Assembly (NCBI GenBank): GCA_037576215.1
Contig: JBANDB010000002.1
Coordinates: 7,626,001-7,690,000, forward strand
Direction of reading: 5' to 3'
Source: Armillaria gallica
Lineage: Eukaryota > Basidiomycota > Agaricomycetes > Agaricales > Physalacriaceae
DNA length: 64,000 bases
Part shown: piece by piece, positions 43,490 to 55,689 of the stretch
Position numbering within the stretch: the stretch's first letter is position 1
Layout of the letters: each line of letters opens with the position of its first letter
Position numbers and translations under genes: made by a program
Notes under the pieces: generated by a model
What the model was told of the DNA's origin: nothing
The model's input: only the letters and a program-made list of their open reading frames with translations
Database searches by the model: none

Positions 43490-45249
43490 TCACTTAGTCC
43501 ACCATTCCAACATGACCTTCACCTTCGCCTCCACTATAGGGCCAGGGGCATCCTCAAAGTAATTGACGATGTTGTTGAAGAAGGTGTGATAGTCAAAATC
43601 ACCATCAACTTGTTGCCAGCTGCTCTGTGTCAACGCAATTCGAAGCTGTATAAATAAGTGATAAGAATGCAACCCTAAATAGAACATCAAAGAACCCAGC
43701 TTGAACAGCCTCATAGGCAATGCTGTGTGCAGTCACTGATTTCAAGCCAACTGCATTAGCTACACAGTGTGGTGAATTTCTCTTCTGCCGTTTGACACGA
43801 GAGACCGGTACATTGAGATCAATCTCTTCTGCAGATCAGGGTGATGTCATGAGACATTTCCAAGCCTGTAGGCATTCCGAATATCAGTAAGACTGTAAGA
43901 GCAAATAATTTCCATTAACCTTCTGTAAGATTGGAGACTGCGCAAAACCTTCATTGTTGTCATTGTGGTCCAGTTCAGGGTCAGGAAACAGAAATCAAGG
44001 CCAGGATCCTGCAGTAACCGGGTACTGTGGATCACCATTCTGTAGTGCTGCATGTACACTAGATGATATGAGATGTCAATGCATATTTGAGTGGCCAGGA
44101 AACATACTTTGGATCTGACCAATCATATTCAATAGGACACAAGTAGGCTCCAGTGACATAATGGTCAAAACCGTGACCAATATGAGTCTCGGTATCCAAC
44201 AACTCCTCTTGCATATCGGTCAGCTTTATCGAGCAATTGATCCACTCTGGCACCTTCACTAGAAGACAGTGAGTGTCAACAGTTCTGGCACCACTGGCAC
44301 CATTGCTAAGCTTCGATTGAAATTAGATGGCTACTATGGAACCATAACTGTAGGGGCTTACTGAGGTGCAGATATTATTAAATTCACCTGCCGTGGTCTC
44401 ATTGCCCAGGAGAGACTTTTCAATATGAGGCCCAAGACTCTCAACCATTGCCTGGTAGCCTCGAAAGAGTCTCTCTTGCCTGTATGATACATGCTGTTAA
44501 TAACCCTGAAAGATTAATGGACAATATCACTTACTCCAATGTAGGCAGAACTGACTTTTCATCCTTGGAGGATGAATCCTCTTCAATCTGTTGATGTTGG
44601 ATTTTCTCATCCACAATGCTCCAGACACTATCAAAGGGTGACATGATGCGAGGAAGGGCACGCCCCATCTGCTTGAAGGATTCCCTGAGTAGGGATCCGC
44701 ACCGTACCCGTATTTACGAAATTACGGGACGGTTCATACGGGTACCGTAACCGTACCGTATAGAGATCTGGGATCCGGAAAAAATACGGGTGCAGTACGG
44801 GTTCGCTCAATATAGGTATTTCAGCTTAAAATTTGCTATGATTTGACAGATACTGACCTTATTTGTGTATCCAAAATGATTTTGGTCCAAAAAACCATTG
44901 AAGTCACTCGGTATCGCCAGAAATACGGTTGACGGGTACGGTTACGACCCGTACCGTCGACGGTTTCAGCCCATACAGTGACGGTACGGGTTAACCCGTC
45001 AATTCAATGGTCGTATCCGTATACGGATACGGTGCGGATCCCTATCCCTGAGATGATATACGAAGCTGATACAAAGAAGAGAGTTCATTAATTAACTCAC
45101 TGATGCTTTGCTTGGGGAGTACCCTTCAATGTGACTATCTCGTCCTCTAACTCTGCAATATGCCATTTCAGAAGACCAAGATTTGATTGTGATAGCTGAG
45201 AAGATCCAGGGAGGTTGGGAATTTGCGATTCTTGAAGGTGTGATGCCAT
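43490..45249 (-). pseudogene. DUF6698-type gene, disrupted by a MITE and a stop
   Basis: Exon 1 (45249-45101) starts MASHLQESQIPNLPGSSQ and contains a short coiled coil (HIAELEDEIVTLK). Exon 2 starts at 45065 (FVYHLRESFKQMGRALPRIM), is interrupted by the MITE, and ends at 44535. Exon 3 gives ERLFRGYQAMVESLGPHI. Next come GARTVDTHCLLVKVPEWI and GHGFDHYVTGAYLCPIEYDW. Then NGDPQYPVTAGSWP is followed by TGA (43997-43995) and FLFPDPELDHNDNNEGFAQS. The last exons read AHSIAYEAVQAGFFDVLF and SWQQVDGDFDYHTFFNNIVN, to the stop at 43490. The order GFxH..TG..LCP, GxWPxFL, IAY, DGDFDY, WWxK is that of the fungal family annotated DUF6698, whose function is unknown. The gene cannot make a full-length protein. 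Confidence 0.8.
44690..45044. mobile_element. hAT-type MITE, 355 bp, perfect 8-bp TSD
   Basis: The ends are TAGGGATCCGCACCGTACCC and, inverted at the right, TAGGGATCCGCACCGTATCC. The flanks are TCCCTGAG at 44682-44689 and TCCCTGAG at 45045-45052, a perfect 8-bp duplication. The interior has many (A/C)CCGTACCGT/ACGGGTACGG-type palindromic pieces and no coding capacity. The 8-bp TSD and TAGGG terminus fit the hAT superfamily. Its ends do not match those of the 3157-bp element at 29744-32900, so it is a separate family. It sits in exon 2 of the DUF6698 gene. Confidence 0.93.
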
Positions 45250-46084
45250 GGTTGCTTGAGATGTAAGGAATTTGTCCAAGACTTGGACGTGGGTATTTAT
45301 GCTGAAAGGATTGACTGCCAATTCAGAAGAAGAGCCCACATCAGAGAAGAAAATGAATGGGCCTAGAGGGCTGGAGACTTTGTAGGTCCATGTCAGACAC
45401 AATGGGCCTTCACGATGAGAAAAACTGAAAAGTTCCAAATGAACTGCGAGCAATCAGGACCTATCATGTGGTGCATCACAGCCACTACGATGCATTAATC
45501 CAGTGATCGTGAAATGTCTGCATCCTGCTGCTCCAACTCAGACCAACCAACTTATTAGACTGCTAGTTGCATGTCCATCTCTCATATGATGCATCCTGCA
45601 TCGCTTTTCATCTTAATTCTCCTCATGTCTGAGCTTGTTCTCTCTTTCTCCTGTGTTCCTGCTGCAGCAGGGTGTGGCTGAAAATTCAGTACATCAAAAG
45701 GACTTTTGCTTCACAAGAACTACTGTGAAGCCATTATCTGACTACAGGCTCAAGTTAAAGTGGACAAGTCTCGAAAATGCAGGAAGTGCAGGCGGTTGGA
45801 GGATACTGTTAGTTTGGCTAGAAAGGAGGAAGAGTTGCTAGTTGATTCAGAAATGGCACAGGCTGGGACCAGTATTCAGGTATATTCAAAATACATTATT
45901 CTTGTCTATAGCCTAAAGCTGTTAATCTGCAGACAATTGACTATCAGAATGTGAATATGCCAGAGACTTTGCCATTGCCACCTACAAATGCTTTGCCTGT
46001 ACTGGCACACCCACAGTGCATCTATCAACTTCCTCGCTGATTTGTTGACAAACTCCCCGAAGCTGAACCTGCAGTAATTGCTGC
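45250..46084. other. Divergent intergenic region between DUF6698 and Plavaka genes
   Basis: Carries the upstream sides of both genes. A plus-strand scrap near 45760-45850 (CRKCRRLEDTVSLARKEEEL) has two closely spaced Cys but is not recognised. No terminal inverted repeat of the Plavaka element was identified. Confidence 0.4.
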
Positions 46085-49000
46085 TGCATCTAATGGACCC
46101 ATCCATACCCATTATCTCTCATATACACCTTATTGTCCATGACACTTTCAAGACTGTGACCAATGCATTCCACATCCTCTGCTTCTTTCCAAATTGACCA
46201 TCTTATGATCCTGAGGCATTTGTTTCACCACAGGACCTTGCAAACTTTCCTGAGTCCACTGAGCATGAATCTCCAACATCTGAAGGAGCCAGTACAGCAC
46301 CAGCACCACCTCCATACCCATACTCGAGCATGAGTGTATATCATCTCATGCAGTGGGTCGACTCTGGCAGCAATTTGAAGTCAGAAAGCGAGGTCAATTG
46401 CCTTGTCAATGATGTCATTCATGTGGCAGACTTCCAGGCTGACGATTTTAACTCCAAATTCAAATTTGATGTGGGAAGAGAGCATCAGAAACTTGACGAT
46501 GCTATCAACTTGTCTTCTTCATTGAAGGATGCGTGGCGTGAGGCTACTGTAGATATCAAGATACCTGCTGGTGGAGACCAGGCCACTGGTGCATGCATCT
46601 TTTCAGTTCCAGGATTTTGGTACCATCCTTTGGTAGAGGTCATCAAAGCAGCATTCATGGAAGCACAAGCACGCCTCTTCCATTTATCTCCATTTCAGTG
46701 TATATTTGTATCTCCACTCACTGGACACGAAACATGAATATACGATAAATTATACACTTTGGATGCATGGTTGAACACACAGCAAGACCTCCAACATGCC
46801 GCAAATGAACCTGGATGCAAGCTGGAGAAAGTTATTGTGGCATTGATGTTTTGGTCTGATGCGACTCACCTTGCTAGCTTTGGGACTGCCAAGGCATGGC
46901 CTCTGTACACATTCTTTGGTAATCTGTCAAAGTATATCTGTGCAAAGCCAAACTCAGGCGCATGTCATCAAACTGCATTTTTCCCTTTGGTTTGCTTCTT
47001 TCTTTGAAACTTGATCCAGGAAACTCACAAAATATCTCCTAGCTTCCAGACTCAATAAATGACTTCCTTCGCATGCTAAACATCAGCTCAAATCAACAGA
47101 AGACCTTGCTAACCCATTGTTGGCATGAACTCATGCACGAGGCTTGGAAACTCCTTCTGGATGCCGAGTTTGTTCATGCTTATATCCATGGAATTGTTCT
47201 CAAATGTGCAGATGGTGTTTATCGTCATGTCTACCCCCAGATATTCACATATTCAGCTGACTATCCTGAAAAGTACACTTTGATTCCTTGCATCACAGAG
47301 CACTGACAGATGATTGCATCCTATGCAGAGTACTCCTCACAAATATCTGAGATAATGGGACATGTCTGTGTCCCCGCTGCCTCATTCCTAAGAAGAAAGC
47401 TGATCAAATGGGCCTCATATATGATCTGAAGCTATGTGTTCACCTAGCTAGGACATATATGTTTGATGAGATAACGAGGGCACGCAACTTTATCTTCAAT
47501 AAGGGATATATAGTTGGCAGTGCAGCGGTGGAGAGGCTATGTAAACCGTAGTCCATTGTTCCAACTATGGTGAGTTTATCTAGTCACTGGTACATCAACC
47601 CGACAATAGTTAACTCTATTATCATAGAATGCCTTTTTGGAAAGACTTGGATCAATGTTCAATCCCTTTCAGATGCTGGTGGTAGATCAAATGCACGAGT
47701 TTGAGCTAGGTGTATTCAAGGCTGTTCTCATTCATATCATCTGTGTCCTTTATGCAGCTGGTAAAACTAAAAAGGTGCAGCTGGTAGAGACATTTGATGA
47801 ACAGTATGTGTTTGTATAGCATTTCCCATCAGGTCTTACAGTGGACACTTTCCCCCAGATTTCGGCAACTTCCAATGTTCGGGGTGGACACCATATGAAA
47901 ATTTGCAGATAATGTGTCTGAGATGAAGAAGCTAGGAGCTCGAGATTTTGAGGATATTCTCCAGGTGCATCACCTTTTCATTTATAAATAATCTGTCCTG
48001 ATTGGCTATAGAATTTAATTCCAGTTATTGATAGTCTTCTTGATGAACCATATAACTCCCTTCTTTTGATGCTACTCTTTCATCTTGCTGAATGGCATGC
48101 TCTTGCTAAACTGCAGATGCATACTGACTTAACCCTAGAGTGACTCAAGAACTGTTCAACCATTGTAGGAAAAGAGCTTCATTGATTCAGAGGCTGGTCA
48201 AAGGACTTTGACACTGTCAAGCTGCCTAAAGAAGTCAATAACCGAGTACGAAGGGCTGCAAAAAAATCTGAAACGGAAGCCTCACACCACAATGAAACAG
48301 AGTCACAGCCAGTCCCAGCATCAAATCCTCACCCAGGACCACAAAAGCAGCAGCTCAACATCAATACATACAAGTTCCATGCCATTGGTGATTATGCTCC
48401 CACTATTTCTGTGTTTGGAACGACTGATTTATATTCAATGCAGACAGTTTGTAAAAATTTTACAAACTTCAGAAAACCACTAATACTATTGAATAGGGAG
48501 AATTAGTGCATCATACAGTGAAGGGAGCATGTGCTCGGACAAACAAAAGCCATGCCATGAAACAAATTGCCAACCATGAGCAGCAATGGTGGCATTTCAG
48601 ATGCCAGCTTGGGATGCATGGCATGGAAAGTGTCTATCTGACAAAAGGCTCAAAGAAAGACTCACACAAATCTGGCTGCGCTGAGCTTCACCATATCATC
48701 TCAGAGTCCCGAAGATATCGACATGATATCATATCCTTCGTTCACCAAAACAGCCAAGATCCTGCTAAGATGGTGAGTCATGCAGAATTCATTTCGACTT
48801 GGTGTCTCATGGCAGGCTTGTGACTACAGGAATTTATATTCAAGCTTAAGAACCATCTACTCACCTGCTTGCTCGGCCATGATTTTGACAGTGACAATGA
48901 GACATACTCCAATGTGCAGCGGACATCTGTCCACATCATCAGCAACCAAATATATGCTCATAAAACAATGAGAATCAACTATACCTCATACAATATGCGA

Positions 49001-49788
49001 TGCGATCAAGATTTGATCAACCCTTGGACACATAGTGATGTCATGGTGGTTTCTCCTGAGACCAGTGCTCATGCCCACCCATTCAGGTATGCTCGAGTCC
49101 TTGGAATTTTCCATGCACAGGTATGCCATACAGGACCTGAGGCTCATAGCCATTCTGTCCAGAACATGGAGTTCCTGTGGGTTCAGTGGTATGGGACAGA
49201 GCCAGGCTATAGATGGGGTTTCAAGAGAGCTCGCCTTCCCAAAATCAGATTTGTACCTGTAGATAACGAGGGTGCTTTTGGTTTTCTGGATCCATCCCTG
49301 GTTCTACAAGCATGTCATTTGACTCCTGTCTTTTTGTCTGGTCATACTCGGACACTTCTTGAATTTTCCCCATCAGCTGTGCAACATCCAGGAGAAGATG
49401 AAGATTGGGTGAATTACTATATCATGATGTGAGTTGTATGGCTTTTGTCAGTTTTCCTAGCCAACTGGTGACTCATCTTGTGCCAAGCTTTGTTGACAGA
49501 GATATGTGCATGCACTATCTTGGTGGTGGCATTGGACATGGCGCCAACCCAAATCTCAAAGATAATGATAGCAGAGAAGTTGAGACCACAGACGAAACAG
49601 GAAATGATGAACCAGATGATGTGGATGAAGACACAGAGGAAGATGACGAAGATGATGGTGAGGGTCAACTCTCCAAAGACAGTGGGGATAGTGAGGGACT
49701 TTCTGAAGAAGGCACAGATTCTGATTCTGATGCATCTGTAGAGTCAGGCTACCTCGACATTGAAGATATGGGGTTTTCTGACTTTTAG
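46085..49788 (+). pseudogene. Plavaka-family DNA transposase gene, nearly full length, decayed
   Basis: The gene reads with several introns: HDTFKTVTNAFHIL, then PSSMSVYHLMQWVDS-type N-terminal residues, FQADDFNSKFKFDVGREHQK and GFWYHPLVEVIKAAF. The hallmark block is LEKVIVALMFWSDATHLASF with GTAKAWPLYTFFGNLSKYI. Then ELMHEAWKLLLDAEFVHAY, YPQIFTYSADYPEK, FNPFQMLVVDQMHEFELG and VSEMKKLGARDFEDILQ. The C-terminal part is INTYKFHAIGDYAPTI, MEFLWVQWYGTEPGYRWG, FVDRDMCMHYLGGGIGHG and a long acidic tail (49560-49788). These match the order of Plavaka transposases, which are found in many Agaricomycete genomes. TGA stops occur at 46195, 46735, 47896, 48141 and 48183, mostly at expected Arg, and a TAG near 47550. 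The N-terminal zinc finger expected in the family is not seen. Confidence 0.85.
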
Positions 49789-50039
49789 CACAGTTACATG
49801 TCAATGAAATCACTCATGCTGTTTAACAAGCAGTCTGTGTGAGTCAGACCACATCTTATTGAGCTTACACTAATGTTATACGAGCTGAAAGTAATCTTGT
49901 ACAATACTGAACCCCAGGTAATTATTGCGATGGGTTCCAATAGCATACGAGAAGGTCGCAACATTATGTCTTGGTCATATGGACTTGTAAGGCCTTGGCA
50001 AGGCAGGTAATAATTATGCTGGACCGTGGTTGCGGCAAC

Positions 50040-52400
50040 CCCCAGAAACTTTTTTCCCGATCTGCTGATGGTCTGCAAGCCATTGATGATGACATTGACA
50101 TTGGCATTCTCAGCTTCAGCATCCTATCTACATGGTGCATTGGTTGACACAACAAGGCCAAATCCCTGACTCAGTGCTATCCTGGTTGGGTGTATGTTCT
50201 TCTCCACCTGTTCCATCCGTCATAGCCTTTTCCAATCTGCTACCATCAATTCCGATTCTCAGGGCTCAGAGAAGTGAGCTCTGATTTTAATCGCGAAGCT
50301 GCAAAGGATTTTGCTAGGATGAACCCTGCATGACTGGTGCTGAGTGCAAGAGATGAAGTGAAGGGAAAGCAGGCTCTGGCCGGTATGTTGGATACCAAAT
50401 CTCCTGACTAATCCTTGCCATTACAGAGATGCAGAATGTCACTGGCTCCTCCAAGGTGAAGTTATGGATCATCGATCTCACCAAACTTACAGTGTCCAGA
50501 CCTTCTCTCAAAAGGTTCAGTCTGGTGAATATTGTGCAATATTCCATACCGCCCTGCATAAACCTCATTGCTCCCAACTAGACTGGGCTACGATGAACAA
50601 CACACTTTACAATGCCACCTATGATGATCCCATGATCAATGCCCACATATCCATCATGGACCCTTGAAGTTGCTTCATCACAGAGGCTAACTTGGAAGTG
50701 GGCATGCCTCAGGACAACCAGCTTATATGGGATAACATGACTTGATTCAGCAGGCATTCTGATGTCGCCAATAATACATCAAACTTTAGCATGTACGATG
50801 TCCCTGCTATCTACTAGAATTTGCAAGTACACCTCTATTTCCTCCATGCAATTGCCCCGTTGCTAATGATTATTTTCAGGTCGTCATCATAGCTAGAGGT
50901 CAAATGACCTAGAACTACATGGCTCTCAGGCTGTCAACTGAAGATGATAACCAGCTCACTTTTAGAGCAGTAAGTCTGTCCAAAGAGCAAAAAGAAAACT
51001 AACCTCAAAACCCCAAAGCTAACCCTGGATCCTTGACCTAGGACCCGAGGACGACTGCAAAAGTGTTGGTGATTTCAAGTATGGGCTGGTGTCGAAGTTT
51101 CCCACCTACGCAACTGCGAATGCTCGTGGTCTTGAACAGGAAGGCATCATTGAGAGATACAATGGGTGCATGATCAGTTTCGCCTGGGGACTCATGAGTG
51201 ATCTTCTAAGCCACAGCAGGTTGTCTACTAAATATTTTTTGCAGGAAGATCACGGTGATGATGATCCTCAATGTCAAGCAAAGTGAGCCATTCAATATTC
51301 TTCTCTAATCGCAGGCTTGCATCTAAAGAGAGGACAGTATTATGTGTTGATGCTGGAGAACATGGGAGGTATACCTAATTGCACCACCATCGATTGTTGG
51401 TCATGGCAGGCAGCATAGAAGTTGATAAGGTGATGATAATGAGCATACCTCATTTCCTGTTACTAATCATTCTAACATAGTCGTTCCAAACGGGGACTGT
51501 GCTTAGCGGGGGCACTCACTCATGGAGTGTCATGGCTACATGACCATTCCGCTGGCGACAGGCATCGGAATGTGCAGGTGAAATTTTTGAAAGTAGATAT
51601 GTACATAAACTCATCATCTCTTGCTTTTTGTATGCAATTGTGTCAGCCAGGTAATTTGTCAATCTAGAAATGACGGGAAACTTGAATCTGAGCTACACTT
51701 CTGAAGGCTGATTTCAGAGAGGTACCTGTGACTGAATGCCTCCTATGCAGAGTATATTTGTATACAAGAGACTCAGCTCTGCTTTGTCCTCATCTGGGGC
51801 ACCTTGGCCTTTTGAGTTTGGTGACAGACTCCGAGCCATGATGCGAAAATGACTGTCTTACACAGCGAGTATTTTATGGTTACTTGTCCAGTATCTTGAT
51901 GCTAATACAGGGAAAGGGGATTTCTGATGCCTTTTAGTTTTCAGAGGTGGACCAGACTTTCCATCCGTTCTGTGCAATGGCAGATCCGACACCAGTGAAA
52001 ACATCAGTAGCATGGGATGGGAAAAATGTTCCATTGTGCACAGTGATGGAGGGTGATGGTGCTCAGAGAAAACCCATCAGATGTCAGCCTGCTCTGGAGA
52101 TATGATCACATGATGAACATGTCGCTCACACTAGAGACATTCAGATTGTTAAGAGAGGAATTACCACTCAACCAATGTTAGTTAAGTAGTAACTCCTCTC
52201 CAACACAGATACGTACCCAATTGCACATGTTCTGATTGGAACATGAGCTAATACTATGCCATTTCCTTTCTTTCTGCAGAGAGTCCATGCCCTACTATGA
52301 TTGCGAGCCTAGGGAGAGTACATCTACCTCTGTCAGTGTCTCCCGGGTGAGGATACTCAGACTATGGAGCCACCTCCCAGAACCAGCAAGGATAATACTT
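50040..52400 (+). pseudogene. Chimeric SDR/alpha-beta-hydrolase pseudogene, copy 1
   Basis: The first part corresponds to SDR exons: NREAAKDFARMNPA then LVLSARDEVKGKQALA, an intron, and NVTGSSKVKLWIIDLTKL. Without SDR exon 3 it runs into the hydrolase: HKPHCSQLDWATMNN, LYNATYDDP, ISIMDP, then GIIERYNGCMISFAWGLMSD and LMLENMGGIPNCTTID. The hydrolase nucleophile region is degraded (GHSAGG is not readable near 50890), and many stops are present. The 3' part from 51400 matches 57840-58930 in copy 2. It cannot encode a working enzyme of either kind. Confidence 0.7.
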
Positions 52401-52747
52401 AACCATAGCCAATGTCACCCCACCTCATATAATGGGTTATTACAGATACTTTTTCAGATACGCTGTCAGGCTCAAAAACGAAGACCACAGTTGTCCCCTC
52501 CTCCAAGAGGCCTCTACCACTGACAACTCAGAAATCATGTCAGCAATCGATCACTTCAGCTATGAACATGACCTGCACATACCTATAGCTGTGACCTAGC
52601 CGTTAGTCATCGCTCTGCAGAATAATGATATTTAGACACTCACAGTCATACATATATTTTAGAAGCTTTGGGGTCACCCCCATTTTTCATTGCGATCAAA
52701 ATTACCATGCCCTCGTCTTTCAATCACTTCAACTTTTCCACCCCATT

Positions 52748-54353
52748 TCATAATTCAGGAAAAGCCATATCCACAGTTGCAGATAATTCGAATGAGCAAA
52801 GCAGCCCTGATGATCGAGAATTATTTCCCTGTCTCCACCAGGACCTGATCCTTTCTACAAAAGCACCATTCATGCAACAGATCTTAAGCACATTCTTGTT
52901 GTCAATTGTGATGCTCAAGGACTGCAGTCTAGGTATGGTGTTGGGTCGGCCTAGAAACCCTGGGCAGTTTTGAGTTCCAACTAGCTCCATGAACTCGTCA
53001 TCAACATCATTTTGCCATTCCCTGGGCCTATAAGAAAAAGAAAGGTGTCTCAAGTTGGAACACTGCTCGAGAAGTTCAATGACAAGCTTAGGACTGAAAC
53101 CATTGAAGCAGAGATTTGTGAGGGAGTAGCCAGATCGGCCGATGAGGTCGCAAACATCAGAGATTGCCTCGGGGCCGGTGTAGTCATTTTGATCCAGGGA
53201 CAATGCGTGTAGCGAAGGAAAGGTAAGGCATGGTAGTAGCAACTGATTTTTGACAATGAGATGATTAAGGGAAGTATGCACGACGTGAGGAAGGTTATTG
53301 GCATTGAAATTGAAGATGCCTTTGAAAGTGGGAATCATGAATTCTTGCAAACACTTGCATTTCTGAAGAATTCCAAGCAAAGAAGAAGGAAAATCCATGT
53401 CAGGAATAGTCCCACTCCGTTCTTTGCAAAATGAAATCAACTGATGCCAAGAGAAGACGAAGTTCTCCTCATCAGAGCCACCAACGAGTTTGACGTGCAT
53501 TAGGCGAGGAGCAAACTCAAAGGCATCAATCTTTGTGACTGTTGTTTCAATCATCCACTGGTGTACTACTTGCATCTCTATCTCCACTGATTGCAGGGAT
53601 CCCAAAGATCCTCGGATATCCTGGAGCTCTGCAAACATGTTGTTGGAGAGGATCAATGAGATGTTTGTCCAGTGTTCCAAATGGACTATCAATGCATCAA
53701 GGAGACCAAAAGTGTCAGAATTGAAATGAGGGCAATAGTAGTTAAATGTAAAGTTGAGTCCATGCATACCTGAACACAATAACACAGTGTTCAGCATTAT
53801 TGGCTTGCAGGACCAAAAAGTTTCCTTCCGGTCATCAAGCTGAACATGGAAGCATGACCACAATTCTGAGCATCCAAGCGTGACTGCATGCCACAGGCTG
53901 CTGGCATGACTGAGAACCCACAGTCCACATTTAGTATTGGTAACACTGAAGCCTGGTTTATCTGTGATTGTCCACCGAAAGATCTCCATTAAAATTTCTG
54001 GCATGAGATGACGAGCCAGTGACAAGACCATCTTGTATTTATGGATGACCTCTTTGATGACCTTCCTGTTTCTCTAAATGCAGGTGATCAGGTAGATACC
54101 TAGCACTGTCCAGGGGCCAAGGATTGGAACATACCTTCAGCGATGATAAAGCAATTTGTGCCTGTTCAATTTCTTGGTTCAGTTTTTCCAGTACATTGTA
54201 TGCATCCCAAAGTTTGGTCTCTTGCAGATTGGCTTCCCATTCAGATGGAGGCGAGTTGGTACAGAGGAGGTCCCCAAGCGAGGCAGAGCAGAGAGTTAAA
54301 AAGTCAAGGTAAGTAGTATCACCCTCTGGGTCTGGCTCTGGGGAGGAAGACAT
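52748..54353 (-). CDS. F-box-like/leucine-rich protein, copy 1, apparently intact
   Basis: Two exons, 54353-54135 and 54073-52748, join in phase to 514 codons without a stop. The intron starts GTATGTTCC and ends GCATTTAG. The start MSSSPEPDPEGD is followed by a coiled coil (NVLEKLNQEIEQAQIALSSL). The F-box-like segment RHLMPEILMEIFRWTI resembles the LPPEIL.EIF motif common in basidiomycete F-box proteins. After that come CSELWSCFHVQL and irregular leucine-rich repeats (SLGSLQSVEIEM, FPSSLLGILQKCKCLQEFM, LIGRSGYSLTNLCFN, LLEQCSNLRHLSF). Such proteins usually bring substrates to SCF ubiquitin ligases; partners here are unknown. Two decayed or partial paralogs follow at 59327-62221 and 63089-64000. 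Confidence 0.8.
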
Positions 54354-54600
54354 TTTTTTTCTGGATGATCTGTAACATCATGAGGGTCTGAACTCGGGTT
54401 ATGCAGGAAAATCGATGTACATGTGGACCAACTGTGCATGGATGGTAGAGGATCTGATATTATCTGATTCAAATACAAATACAAATTTAGTGAATTTGAA
54501 AACAAGACAGTACTGAGAGAAATCACCACTTTGAAATTTGAACTTGTATCACTCGGACGGTGCTCTAGGATCCTAGGATATCTTTGGCGACCAGAATACT
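54354..54600 (-). promoter_or_regulatory. Conserved upstream region of F-box copy 1
   Basis: This stretch aligns by eye with 62222-62470 upstream of F-box copy 2: a T-run next to the start codon, GATGATCTGTAACA, ATACATGTGGACCAACTG-type sequence and TGAATTTGAAAACAAGA recur in the same order. It was duplicated with the gene and probably contains the promoter. No specific factor site is recognised. Confidence 0.45.
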
Positions 54601-54739
54601 ACCTCAGCAGGCTTCTACACGCATGCTCACTTCAGTATATTCTCACTGGGCCGCTTTACTCAGAACAGGCTCAGGCAAATCGGGCAGCTCATGGTAAACA
54701 GATGTTTGAATAACAGCAAGTTTTTTTAAAAAAATAAAA

Positions 54740-55045
54740 AAGAGTGGGTCATTACCCTGACAACATCCTGGATACATTCCCCTAAGAATCATCATCCATT
54801 ACTGCAGCTGGATTCCTCAAGAGGGGGCGAATTAGAGGCCGACCAGGTCAGGGCCACAACGGACGCAGCTCACTGAGGTCACTGCACCACCCCCGCACCA
54901 TTAAGATGCGGGACCCTTTCTCAGAATGGCTGCCAAAGTAACAGCCCATGATTATTACCAACATATCTCTGGCCTGGTGTTCACAGTTTTGATTTTTGCA
55001 CCACTGGCTGGGGTGATCTGAGACATCCTCAAATAGGAAAGATGT
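54740..55045 (+). repeat. Dispersed repeat DR-2, copy B
   Basis: Second copy of the sequence at 23820-24150, same orientation, with GAATCATCATCCATTACTGC and CTGGCTGGGGTGATCTGAGA shared. It lies directly before the duplicated hydrolase 5' end. Confidence 0.65.
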
Positions 55046-55149
55046 CAGTCATTAGCAACGTTGCATCTCGTAAGATTCGTGTCACCACCTGAGGCATCAA
55101 ATCCATGTGGCGGACAGGATATAGGTCCATACGGGTCCAATCTTCTTCT

Positions 55150-55640
55150 GCAGAATCAAATACCGAGGAGTAAAGATCGTCGACATTTCCCATGTGCTAG
55201 ATGCTCAAGCCTACTTAAGAGATCATTTGGAAGGGCAGATGCGGCAACACGTTGATAATGCAGGACACATTGAACCTCGCTTCTAATTTGTGGAATGGGA
55301 CTTGGAAACATCATGAGAGGATATTGAAAGAGGAAGAACATGTATTTCTACTTGAACTAGTATCTTAAACATCCTTCTAACCTGGAAGTGAATATGAATA
55401 CGATGCATACAATGTAAAATAAAACAGGCATACCCAAAAGAACCCCGTAATCAATCTCTCACATATGGGAGCCTCAACTGTGACATCTTCTAGCATGACA
55501 TAGAGCCAGGGTACTCTCTTGGCTACTATCATGAACCAAATTGGTTGAGCCACAGATTCCCTGAACTTGGATGCAAGGACCGGAAGCTTTCATGGTAGGG
55601 AAGCGCTGCTCTATGCAACAACTTTGGAGTCCTGTCATAC
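55150..55640 (-). pseudogene. Duplicate of the hydrolase 5' end
   Basis: Matches 41380-41860 closely (ASALPNDLLSRLEHL and MMFPSPIPQIRS on the minus strand), including non-coding positions. The exons with GHSAGG are absent on this side, so the piece is a truncated duplicate. Confidence 0.7.
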
Positions 55641-55689
55641 TGTCATTTTTTTGCCTCCAGAAAATATAGCAGCATGCGCTCCTAGTTTA

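Noticed and set aside
2533..48185. TGA might be recoded as a sense codon (for example Arg or Trp) in this genome, since long frames run through TGA
   Set aside because: The two genes that look intact (zinc-knuckle and F-box copy 1) contain no internal TGA, the zinc-knuckle gene ends at a TGA, and the TGA-bearing genes also have lost catalytic residues, frameshifts or insertions. CpG deamination explains the pattern more simply.
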